Positions 1 to 5,159 of a DNA stretch of 5,159 nucleotides are shown piece after piece. The position numbers and the translations under genes are program-made. Below the pieces are notes generated by a model. The model was not told where the DNA came from and ran no database searches. It saw only the letters and a list, made by a program, of their open reading frames with translations. Origin of the DNA: an uncultured Zetaproteobacteria bacterium (GTDB taxonomy: Bacteria; Pseudomonadota; Zetaproteobacteria; Mariprofundales; Mariprofundaceae); contig CAJXNE010000145.1 of NCBI GenBank assembly GCA_913056285.1, positions 1 to 5,159 on the forward strand. Direction: 5' to 3'. Position 1 is the stretch's first letter. Every line of letters begins with the position of its first letter.

Positions 1-2
1 TG

Positions 3-194
3 GAAGTGATTGAAAAGCGGCAGGGGTTGAAAGTGGCCTGTCCGGAAGAGATTGCCTGGGAAGAGGGGTATATCACCGATACGCAACTGGAAGTGCTGGC
101 CCATGCGCTGGAAAAAAATGCCTACGGCCAGTATCTATTGCGTCGATTGGGTGAGGGCAGGCATAGCTTCGCAGTACAAAAGAGTGAGAGTTGA
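3..194 (+). CDS. rmlA: Glucose-1-phosphate thymidylyltransferase RmlA, C-terminal end (partial, 5' cut by window)
   Basis: RmlA (RfbA) makes dTDP-glucose from glucose-1-phosphate and dTTP in the cytoplasm, the first step to dTDP-rhamnose and other dTDP-deoxy sugars. Only the last 63 residues are visible. The reading frame is open at the window edge and the stop is TGA at 192-194. The stretch VIEKRQGLKVACPEEIAW followed by the basic, aromatic YGQYLLRRL is the characteristic C-terminal signature of RmlA. Full-length members are about 290 residues, so roughly 230 residues lie upstream of the window. The tail ends a few residues beyond the YGQYLL helix, as is normal, so it looks intact. The GTG at position 6 is an internal codon and not a start. 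It precedes rmlB by 48 bases on the same strand, with no terminator visible between them, which points to one transcript. Confidence 0.93.
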   Translation, partial: EVIEKRQGLKVACPEEIAWEEGYITDTQLEVLAHALEKNAYGQYLLRRLGEGRHSFAVQKSES

Positions 195-242
195 GGCTCG
201 GATTGAGCGTGATCAGATTTACGTTTATAAAGGAACAGGAAC

Positions 243-1328
243 ATGAGTGACTATCGTCCCGTCAATATACTGGTGACCGGCGGCGCCGGGTTTATCGGCT
301 GCAACTATGTGCGTTACATGCTGGCGAATGATCCGGATGTAAAAATTGTTAATCTGGATAAGCTAACCTATGCCGGTTCGCTGGAGAATCTCAAAGACCT
401 GCCAGGTGAAGCACGTCATACTTTTGTGCAGGGGGATATTTGTGATAGGGAATTGGTTGATCGGCTGCTGCGTGAACATGAGATCGATACCATCGTGCAT
501 TTCGCTGCCGAGTCGCATGTGGACAACTCAATTTCCGGTCCGGAAATATTTGTACAAACAAATGTCATGGGCACGTTCACACTGTTGGAAGCCGCTCGCC
601 GGTACTGGCTTGGTACGTTAGATGGGAAACGTGAAACGGAAGATGCAGATGCATCTCCTATCCCATATCTCTCATCTCATGATGCCCTCCGGGCATCCTT
701 TCGCTTCCACCATATCTCGACAGATGAAGTCTATGGCACGCTTTCAAAAGAAGACCCTGCTTTTACCGAAGCAACGCCGTATGCGCCCAACTCCCCCTAT
801 TCCGCCAGCAAGGCAGGTTCTGATCATCTTGTGCGTGCATATTTTCATACATACGGTTTGCCGGTTACAACCACCAATTGTTCGAACAATTACGGGCCGT
901 ACCAACATAATGAAAAGTTGATTCCGACCATTATTCGCAACTGTGTGAATGACTCTCCGATTCCGGTGTATGGCGACGGTTCTAATATCCGCGACTGGCT
1001 TTATGTGGAAGATCATTGTTCCGGCATTGATGCCGTGATTCGCAAAGGGCTGTTGGGAGAAACCTATAATATCGGTGGCATCAACGAATGGGCCAATATC
1101 GATATCGTTAAATGTATATGTGGATTACTTGACGAAATTCGCCCCCTGACACCTTCCACATCGCACACTGATTTAATCAGCTTTGTTACTGATCGGCTCG
1201 GACACGACTGGCGCTATGCGATCGATGCTTCAAAAATGGGTGATGAACTGGGGTGGTCTCCTTCCGAAACTTTCGAGACAGGTATCCGTAAAACGGTTGA
1301 GTGGTATTTAGATGGTAGTAAAACGTGA
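243..1328 (+). CDS. rmlB: dTDP-glucose 4,6-dehydratase RmlB
   Basis: RmlB (RfbB) is an NAD-dependent extended short-chain dehydrogenase/reductase that converts dTDP-glucose to dTDP-4-keto-6-deoxyglucose. The 361 residues carry the N-terminal Rossmann motif TGGAGFIG (G13, G16, G19), D39 where the NAD ribose is held, FAAESHVDNS (87-96), the dehydratase-specific STDEVYG (159-165, with T160, D161 and E162 as catalytic residues) and the YSASK pair Y186/K190. The substrate-binding motif NCSNNYGPYQ (212-221) and the C-terminal DRLGHDWRYAID are also typical. A purine-rich AGGAACAGGA at 231-240 supports the ATG. One oddity is the loop between YW (121-122) and SFRFHH (152-157), which holds 29 residues where enterobacterial RmlB, as I recall it, has about 9-10. 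The insert is acidic and contains no stop, so it looks like a length variant rather than damage. It follows rmlA, so both reactions are encoded together. Confidence 0.97.
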   Translation: MSDYRPVNILVTGGAGFIGCNYVRYMLANDPDVKIVNLDKLTYAGSLENLKDLPGEARHTFVQGDICDRELVDRLLREHEIDTIVHFAAESHVDNSISGPEIFVQTNVMGTFTLLEAARRYWLGTLDGKRETEDADASPIPYLSSHDALRASFRFHHISTDEVYGTLSKEDPAFTEATPYAPNSPYSASKAGSDHLVRAYFHTYGLPVTTTNCSNNYGPYQHNEKLIPTIIRNCVNDSPIPVYGDGSNIRDWLYVEDHCSGIDAVIRKGLLGETYNIGGINEWANIDIVKCICGLLDEIRPLTPSTSHTDLISFVTDRLGHDWRYAIDASKMGDELGWSPSETFETGIRKTVEWYLDGSKT

Positions 1329-1336
1329 GATGGTAG
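1311..1336 (+). repeat. Two copies of GATGGTAG, 18 bases apart
   Basis: GATGGTAG occurs at 1311-1318, in the last codons of rmlB, and again at 1329-1336, just after its stop codon. Both copies are on the strand that matches the transcript and lie upstream of the RfaH-like gene. The core GGTAG is also part of the enterobacterial ops element (GGCGGTAG) that recruits RfaH, but the flanking bases do not match ops. An 8-base repeat can arise by chance, and any regulatory role is speculative. Confidence 0.3.
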
Positions 1337-1414
1337 ATGTAAAAGAAGGAAATTTCAGGCCTGGATACCGGGTAAGGAAATGGTGAGAAATATTTCTTAT
1401 TGCATGGAGTATAA

Positions 1415-1945
1415 ATGACCGCATCTCCGACCCAGCGCTCCTGGTTTGCTATTCGCACCAAACCCCGGCAAGAAATAGTCGCCCGGGATCAGTTAAAGAA
1501 TCAGGGCTTTGATGTGTATTTGCCGCTGGTGAATACGCGCATTACCCACGCACGCAAGGTCAGTTGGCAGCCGCGCTCTTTTTTCAGCGGTTATCTGTTT
1601 ATGCATCTGAGTAAAGAGCAGCAACAGTGGACAACCATTCGCAGCACCATTGGCGTATTGGCACCTGTCTCTTTTGGTGATTTTTATCCACCGGTGCCGG
1701 ATGCAGCGATTAATATGTTGCAATCCCACCATGATGAAAAGGGATATATCAATGTTGCAGCAAGATATCCAGCTTCGCCGTTTAAGGCTGGAGATGCAGT
1801 TCGGCTGCATGATAGCTCGCTGGATGGTCTGGAAGGCATTTTTTTAGAAATGCGAGGGCAGGATAGGGCGCTGGTTTTACTAAACTGGATGCAGAAGGCG
1901 ATGCGCGTGGAAACCCGAACGGATAAGCTTTCCATTGTGAAATAA
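1415..1945 (+). CDS. RfaH-like transcription antitermination protein (specialised NusG paralogue)
   Basis: Proteins of this family bind the clamp of RNA polymerase beside the exposed non-template strand and suppress pausing or termination, usually on long operons for surface polysaccharides. The 176 residues begin with the NusG N-terminal signature WFAIRTKPRQE (10-20) and continue through QGFDVYLPL (30-38), then FFSGYLFMHL (56-65), a conserved part of the NGN domain. The NGN domain spans about residues 8-105. A linker follows, then a KOW-type C-terminal domain starting near FKAGDAVRL (123-131), with the turn GLEGIF at 138-143. Length fits RfaH (about 160-180) and lacks the extras of some housekeeping NusG proteins. 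The absence of secE and ribosomal-protein neighbours also argues against nusG. GGAG at 1406-1409 lies five bases before the ATG. The gene sits between sugar-nucleotide genes, as expected of a cluster-specific antiterminator. Whether the C-terminal domain can refold to a helical form as in E. coli RfaH cannot be read from sequence alone. Confidence 0.87.
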   Translation: MTASPTQRSWFAIRTKPRQEIVARDQLKNQGFDVYLPLVNTRITHARKVSWQPRSFFSGYLFMHLSKEQQQWTTIRSTIGVLAPVSFGDFYPPVPDAAINMLQSHHDEKGYINVAARYPASPFKAGDAVRLHDSSLDGLEGIFLEMRGQDRALVLLNWMQKAMRVETRTDKLSIVK

Positions 1946-1963
1946 GTTAGCTGCTATTATGAT
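1935..1963 (+). promoter_or_regulatory. Possible sigma-70 promoter for the epimerase gene
   Basis: TTGTGA at 1935-1940 (4 of 6 to the -35 consensus) and TATGAT at 1958-1963 (5 of 6 to the -10 consensus) are separated by exactly 17 bases. They overlap the last codons of the RfaH-like gene. Transcription would begin near 1970, which leaves about 40 bases of leader before the preferred GTG start at 2011 but almost none before the ATG at 1972. This is a consensus match only; the epimerase could equally be read from the upstream operon. Confidence 0.35.
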
Positions 1964-2001
1964 ACATACGAATGAACACATATGTGGAGAGAAAACAGGC
2001 T

Positions 2002-2009
2002 GGAGGGAG
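2002..2009 (+). promoter_or_regulatory. Ribosome binding site that decides the epimerase start
   Basis: GGAGGGAG is a near-ideal Shine-Dalgarno sequence, placed immediately before the GTG at 2011, with four bases between GGAGG and the GTG. The alternative ATG at 1972 has no purine-rich site in front of it. This favours the shorter protein. Confidence 0.75.
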
Positions 2010-2010
2010 T

Positions 2011-3036
2011 GTGCATAAAGTTTTAGTAACCGGTGCGGCGGGATTTATCGGTTCGAATGTTTGTATTCGATTATTGCAGCGCGGCGATCAGGTGGTCGGG
2101 CTGGATAATCTTAATGATTACTATGATGTCAGCCTGAAAGATGCGCGCCTGGCGCAATTCTCCGAACACGAAAACTTCCGTTTTGTAAAAATGGATTTGG
2201 CTGACCGGCAAGGCATGGAAGCGTTGTTTGCCGAAGCGCAATTTGACCGGGTGGTGAATCTGGCCGCGCAGGCTGGCGTGCGTTATTCGTTGCAGAATCC
2301 CCATGCCTATATTGACAGCAATATCGTCGGTTTTATCAATGTGCTGGAAGGGTGTCGCCATCACCAAATAAAACATCTGGTTTATGCTTCGTCATCATCG
2401 GTATATGGTGCTAATGAAGTGGTGCCATTTTCAGTGCATGATAATGTAGACCATCCAATTTCACTGTATGCAGCCAGCAAAAAAGCCAATGAATTGATGG
2501 CCCACTCTTATTCGCATTTGTATGCCTTGCCGACCACCGGGTTGCGTTTTTTTACCGTGTATGGCCCGTGGGGCAGGCCGGATATGGCCCCGATTCTGTT
2601 TACGCGCGCCATACTGGCTGGTGAGGCCATTCAGGTATTTAACCATGGTGATATGCAGCGCGATTTCACTTATATCGATGATATTGTTGAAGGCGTGCTG
2701 CGTGTGCTGGATCAACCGGCGAGAGCGAACCTGGACTGGAGTGGCAAACGGCCTGATCCGGCCAGCAGCAAAGCGCCCTGGCGGATTTATAATATTGGTA
2801 ATTCCAGCCCTGTTAAGCTGATGGAATTTATCGAGGCGATCGAAGCGGCGTTGGGCATGGAGGCTGAGAAACAGTTTATGCCGATGCAGCCGGGGGATGT
2901 ACCGACTACTTATGCTGATGTGAAAGATCTTATTCGTGATGTTGATTATTGTCCTGACACCTCTGTTGAGGATGGTGTGGCAAGGTTTGTGGCTTGGTAT
3001 CTCGATTATTACAACGTGAAAGGGAGAACCTGTTGA
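2011..3036 (+). CDS. NAD-dependent epimerase, probable UDP-glucuronate 4-epimerase
   Basis: This cytoplasmic extended short-chain dehydrogenase most likely interconverts UDP-glucuronate and UDP-galacturonate for acidic polysaccharides. From the GTG start the protein has 341 residues and opens with HKVLVTGAAGFIGSN, the usual first strand of the Rossmann fold (G8, G11, G14). D32 with NLNDYYD (33-39) follows and is typical of the UDP-glucuronate 4-epimerase/GAE group. AAQAGVRYS (85-93), the SSSSVYG motif (127-133) and the catalytic Y153/K157 in YAASK are all present, as are RFFTVYGPWGRPDM and the C-terminal QPGDVPTTYAD. Length matches the family (about 335-340). An ATG at 1972 would add 13 residues, but it lacks a ribosome binding site and the extension has no counterpart in the family. 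UDP-glucose or UDP-GlcNAc 4-epimerase is less likely given the GVRYS and GRPDM motifs, but exact substrate needs biochemistry. Confidence 0.9.
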   Translation: MHKVLVTGAAGFIGSNVCIRLLQRGDQVVGLDNLNDYYDVSLKDARLAQFSEHENFRFVKMDLADRQGMEALFAEAQFDRVVNLAAQAGVRYSLQNPHAYIDSNIVGFINVLEGCRHHQIKHLVYASSSSVYGANEVVPFSVHDNVDHPISLYAASKKANELMAHSYSHLYALPTTGLRFFTVYGPWGRPDMAPILFTRAILAGEAIQVFNHGDMQRDFTYIDDIVEGVLRVLDQPARANLDWSGKRPDPASSKAPWRIYNIGNSSPVKLMEFIEAIEAALGMEAEKQFMPMQPGDVPTTYADVKDLIRDVDYCPDTSVEDGVARFVAWYLDYYNVKGRTC

Positions 3037-3053
3037 TTCCTCCCCCCCTTTCA
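3017..3053 (+). other. Short hairpin across the epimerase stop codon
   Basis: TGAAAGGG at 3017-3024 pairs perfectly with CCCTTTCA at 3046-3053, enclosing the stop codon in a 21-base loop. A run of seven C residues (3042-3048) lies in the right arm. No T-tract follows, so it is not a standard intrinsic terminator. It may be chance or a weak transcript-end structure. Confidence 0.2.
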
Positions 3054-3054
3054 G

Positions 3055-3399
3055 ATGTTCAGTGTAAAAAATAGGTAAAGGAACCAGTATTTGGCAGTTT
3101 TGTGCCGTTTTTCCCAAGGCAAAGATAGGAAAGGGCTGTAATGTTTGCGCACATGTTCTGATTGAAAATAGCGTGCTGATAGGTGATCGGGTCACTATCA
3201 AAAGTGGCGTGCAGTTATGGGATGGGATAACGCTGGAGGATGTCGTTTTGTCGGCCCTAATAATTTTTATTCCCAAACAGGGAGAATGATTAATCCGGGG
3301 ATTGGCAACTGTTTTTGCCGCTTCGGTTTATCTGACTCTCGCGACCATTGTGATATGGCGCATGTGTCCGTAATTCGACCGTCAGACAGTAAGAAACTG
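3055..3399 (+). pseudogene. Decayed hexapeptide-repeat acyltransferase (FdtC/QdtC/WxcM N-terminal type)
   Basis: No intact gene occupies this stretch, but it carries a clear coding relic. One frame, open from 3068, reads IGKGTSIWQFCAVFPKAKIG, then NVCAHVLIENSVLIGDRV and SGVQLWDGITLEDVV. These are the hexapeptide coils of a left-handed beta-helix acyltransferase, in the group that N-acetylates dTDP-3-amino-3,6-dideoxyhexoses. At the four-T run 3246-3249 the frame shifts: restoring one T gives DVVFVGPN, the expected family sequence, with FVGPNN now in the next frame. The roughly 25 residues that normally follow appear missing. Further on, VFAASVYLT (third frame) and RDHCDMAHVSVIRPSDS (second frame) resemble the family C-terminus, suggesting more shifts. 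At the 5' end the ATG at 3055 gives only MFSVKNR before a stop, so the N-terminus is also damaged. Such an enzyme would act downstream of RmlA and RmlB. The family is clear; the exact substrate is inferred. Confidence 0.82.
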
Positions 3400-3442
3400 A
3401 ATTTTCCTGTTATAACTCTGCTGATCGTCTACAATTCATAAC

Positions 3443-5026
3443 ATGTTAGCCAGATTATCCAGCGCCTCTTTGCGCGGCCTTGATGCCGAAGCTGTTGATG
3501 TAGAAGTTGACCTTTCACGCGGTCTGCCTTGCTGGACGCTGGTGGGCCTTGGCGAGGCTGCTGTGCGCGAGGCGCGGGATCGGGTTCGGGCTGCGGTGGT
3601 CAATTCCGGTTTTGAATTTCCACTCAGGCGAATCACCGTCAACCTCGCCCCGGCGGATAAACGTAAGGACGGTTCGCATTTTGATCTGCCCATCGCCATT
3701 GGCCTGCTTATGGCATCCGGTCAGGTTGAGGTTGGGAAGAACAGCGAAAAACAACTTCATTTATTGTCCGGGAGCAATACGGGTACCAAGGTCAAACTGC
3801 CATTTCTGATTGGTGAACTGGCACTGGATGGTCGCCTGAATCCGGTGAGTGGCGTGCTGCCGCTGGTACTGTTTGCACGAGCCAATGGCTTCAAAGACGT
3901 CATCGTTCCCACAGAAAATGCCCCTGAGGCCGCAGCAGTTCGGGAACTGAATGTATTTCCGGCTGAACATCTGCTGGCCGTGGCCCGGCATCTGAATGGC
4001 AGCCAGCGGCTTGATGCGGCAGAAATAACCGATTTGACAGATAGCATACCTGAAAACAGGTTGGATATGGCCGATATTCGTGGGCAACAACAGGCCAGGC
4101 GCGTGCTGGAAATCGCTGCCAGTGGCGGCCATCATCTGCTGATGACAGGAAGTCCGGGCGTGGGAAAAAGTATGTTGGCGCAACGATTGCCGGGCATTAT
4201 GCCGCCGCTGAGCATGGAGCATGCACTGGAAGTTACTCGTATTTACAGTATTTCCGGTGATTCCTCACGCCCTGCTATGAGTCTGCAACCGCCAATCAGG
4301 CAGCCGCATCATTCCGCCTCCGATGTTGCCATTATTGGTGGCGGCAGCAATCCGAAGCCGGGAGAAATATCCAAGGCAGACCACGGTATTTTGTTTTTGG
4401 ATGAGCTGCCGGAGCATAAAAGGGTGGTGCTGGAAACGCTGCGTCAGCCGCTGGAAGATGGTCGCGTTTGCATTTCCCGTGCTGCCGATTCGGCTGAATT
4501 TCCGGCTCGCTTTCAGTTGATTGCTGCCATGAACCCGTGCCCCTGTGGTTATCTTGGACATCCGAGCAAACCATGCCGTTGTGCACCATCGCAAGTGCGT
4601 CGTTATATTGGGCGGATTTCAGGCCCGTTGCTGGATCGCTTTGATTTGCGAATCCATGTGCCTCCGGTTGAGCGCGAAGAGCTTGCTCGCATGCAGGCCG
4701 GTGAATCATCCGCCGCCATTGCCGGGCGCGTGCTGGCAGCACGTAAGCGTCAGTACGCCCGCCTGGGGGAAGGGCGCGTAAATGCCCGTATGACAACGGA
4801 AGAAATCGAACGCTTTGCCAAGCCGGATGCAGAAGGCGCAAAGCTACTTGATGCAGCCATGAATCGTTTCTCTCTGTCCGCCCGCAGCTATCACCGCATT
4901 CTCAAAGTAGCGCGTACCATCGCCGACCTGGCTGAATCGGACTCAGTGCAGGCCGACCATATTGCTGAAGCGCTGCAATATCGTGGCGAAGATATCCTCG
5001 AAAGCATGGTAGCCCAACGTTCTTGA
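3443..5026 (+). CDS. comM: ComM/YifB family AAA+ ATPase (Mg-chelatase-like)
   Basis: ComM is a hexameric AAA+ DNA helicase that promotes branch migration during natural transformation; YifB is the same family in enterobacteria. The 527 residues comprise an N-terminal ChlI-like domain (about 20-180, with SRGLPCWTLVGL at 25-36 and RRITVNLAPADKRKDG at 62-77), the Mg-chelatase AAA+ core (about 205-410) and a C-terminal helical domain (about 418-515, including VARTIADL). Walker A is GSPGVGKS (236-243), Walker B GILFLDEL (315-322), and R399 in GPLLDRFD lies in the conserved helical motif. A CPCGYLGHPSKPCRC cluster (C366, C368, C378, C380) resembles a metal site kept in many members and absent from E. 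coli YifB. An insertion of about 18 residues near 97-117 precedes FLIGELALDG and makes the protein longer than the usual 500-510. The ATG matches the family N-terminus but has no clear Shine-Dalgarno site. A TATAAC at 3411-3416 could be a -10 element, without a good -35 partner. Confidence 0.95.
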   Translation: MLARLSSASLRGLDAEAVDVEVDLSRGLPCWTLVGLGEAAVREARDRVRAAVVNSGFEFPLRRITVNLAPADKRKDGSHFDLPIAIGLLMASGQVEVGKNSEKQLHLLSGSNTGTKVKLPFLIGELALDGRLNPVSGVLPLVLFARANGFKDVIVPTENAPEAAAVRELNVFPAEHLLAVARHLNGSQRLDAAEITDLTDSIPENRLDMADIRGQQQARRVLEIAASGGHHLLMTGSPGVGKSMLAQRLPGIMPPLSMEHALEVTRIYSISGDSSRPAMSLQPPIRQPHHSASDVAIIGGGSNPKPGEISKADHGILFLDELPEHKRVVLETLRQPLEDGRVCISRAADSAEFPARFQLIAAMNPCPCGYLGHPSKPCRCAPSQVRRYIGRISGPLLDRFDLRIHVPPVEREELARMQAGESSAAIAGRVLAARKRQYARLGEGRVNARMTTEEIERFAKPDAEGAKLLDAAMNRFSLSARSYHRILKVARTIADLAESDSVQADHIAEALQYRGEDILESMVAQRS

Positions 5027-5109
5027 TGCGCAGTAAATCAAGATCTTTTTTGCCGCAGGCTACTCAAAATAAATCTCAATCAGCGTTTGCTTATTCTGTA
5101 TTGATACTC

Positions 5110-5150
5110 TTGAATAACAAAATGACGGATTCTATCATTTTGTTATTCAA
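5110..5150. repeat. Perfect 16-bp inverted repeat with 9-base spacer downstream of comM
   Basis: TTGAATAACAAAATGA (5110-5125) is exactly reverse-complementary to TCATTTTGTTATTCAA (5135-5150), separated by CGGATTCTA. Only 3 of the 16 pairs are G:C and no T-run follows the right arm, so it is not a typical GC-rich intrinsic terminator. It might work as a bidirectional terminator, a binding site for a dimeric protein, or the trace of a small mobile repeat. The 133 bases after the comM stop hold no gene I can support. Confidence 0.85.
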
Positions 5151-5159
5151 TCGTTGGGT

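Noticed and set aside
1386..1397. AGAAATATTTCT, a perfect 12-base palindrome upstream of the RfaH-like gene.
   Set aside because: Short AT-rich palindromes of this size are common by chance and no promoter geometry ties it to regulation.
2461..3276. A 271-codon open frame on the minus strand opposite the epimerase gene and the relic.
   Set aside because: It lies antisense to a clear epimerase coding region, the translation has no recognisable domain, and it has no ribosome binding site I can see. It is a shadow frame.
3217..3441. A 74-codon plus-strand frame before comM that could be called a small hypothetical protein.
   Set aside because: Its FVGPN and HCDMA pieces are out-of-frame parts of the acyltransferase relic, so it is part of the pseudogene and not a gene of its own.
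4332..4841. A 169-codon minus-strand open frame inside comM.
   Set aside because: It is antisense to the conserved AAA+ core of ComM and shows no family motifs.
5040..5109. A minus-strand frame ending near 5060 that might be the C-terminus of a convergent gene.
   Set aside because: It is interrupted by a stop codon within the inverted repeat after about 23 codons, and I see no recognisable motif.
5110..5150. Interpretation of the inverted repeat as a chromosome-dimer resolution (dif) site.
   Set aside because: A dif site has 11-base arms around a 6-base centre with recognisable XerC/XerD halves. The 16-base arms, 9-base spacer and sequence here do not fit.
1..5159. CRISPR arrays, tRNA or rRNA genes, insertion sequences, riboswitches and toxin-antitoxin pairs.
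   Set aside because: I looked on both strands and found no regularly spaced repeats, cloverleaf, transposase motifs or other supporting structure.

Overview
The window looks like the edge of a surface-polysaccharide (O-antigen, capsule or exopolysaccharide) gene cluster next to a housekeeping competence gene. All supported genes are on the + strand. Protein style, Shine-Dalgarno sites and the intermediate base composition fit a Gram-negative bacterium, most likely a proteobacterium. No taxonomic marker is present, so I do not name a genus.

Layout. Positions 3-194 hold the C-terminal end of RmlA (glucose-1-phosphate thymidylyltransferase), cut by the window start. RmlB (dTDP-glucose 4,6-dehydratase) follows at 243-1328, probably in the same operon. 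After an 86-base gap comes a specialised NusG paralogue of the RfaH type (1415-1945). Next is a UDP-glucuronate 4-epimerase, whose best start is the GTG at 2011 rather than the ATG at 1972. Positions 3055-3399 carry a decayed left-handed beta-helix (hexapeptide-repeat) acyltransferase of the FdtC/QdtC/WxcM N-terminal kind, broken by a frameshift, an internal deletion and probably more lesions. The last gene is comM/yifB (3443-5026), an AAA+ Mg-chelatase-like protein. Downstream of it lies a perfect 16-bp AT-rich inverted repeat with a 9-base spacer (5110-5150).

How the genes work together. RmlA and RmlB turn glucose-1-phosphate into dTDP-4-keto-6-deoxyglucose, the branch point to dTDP-rhamnose and to 3-amino-3,6-dideoxyhexoses such as Fuc3NAc and Qui3NAc. 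The acyltransferase relic belongs to the family that acetylates such amino sugars, so the locus may once have made an N-acylated amino sugar. The epimerase supplies UDP-galacturonate from UDP-glucuronate. The RfaH-like protein is a natural candidate for helping RNA polymerase through a long polysaccharide operon. ComM is functionally unrelated and marks the chromosomal flank.

I see no convincing new multi-gene system. The points most worth a second look are the acyltransferase relic, the inverted repeat after comM, and the RfaH-like gene with a doubled GGTAG-containing motif just upstream.
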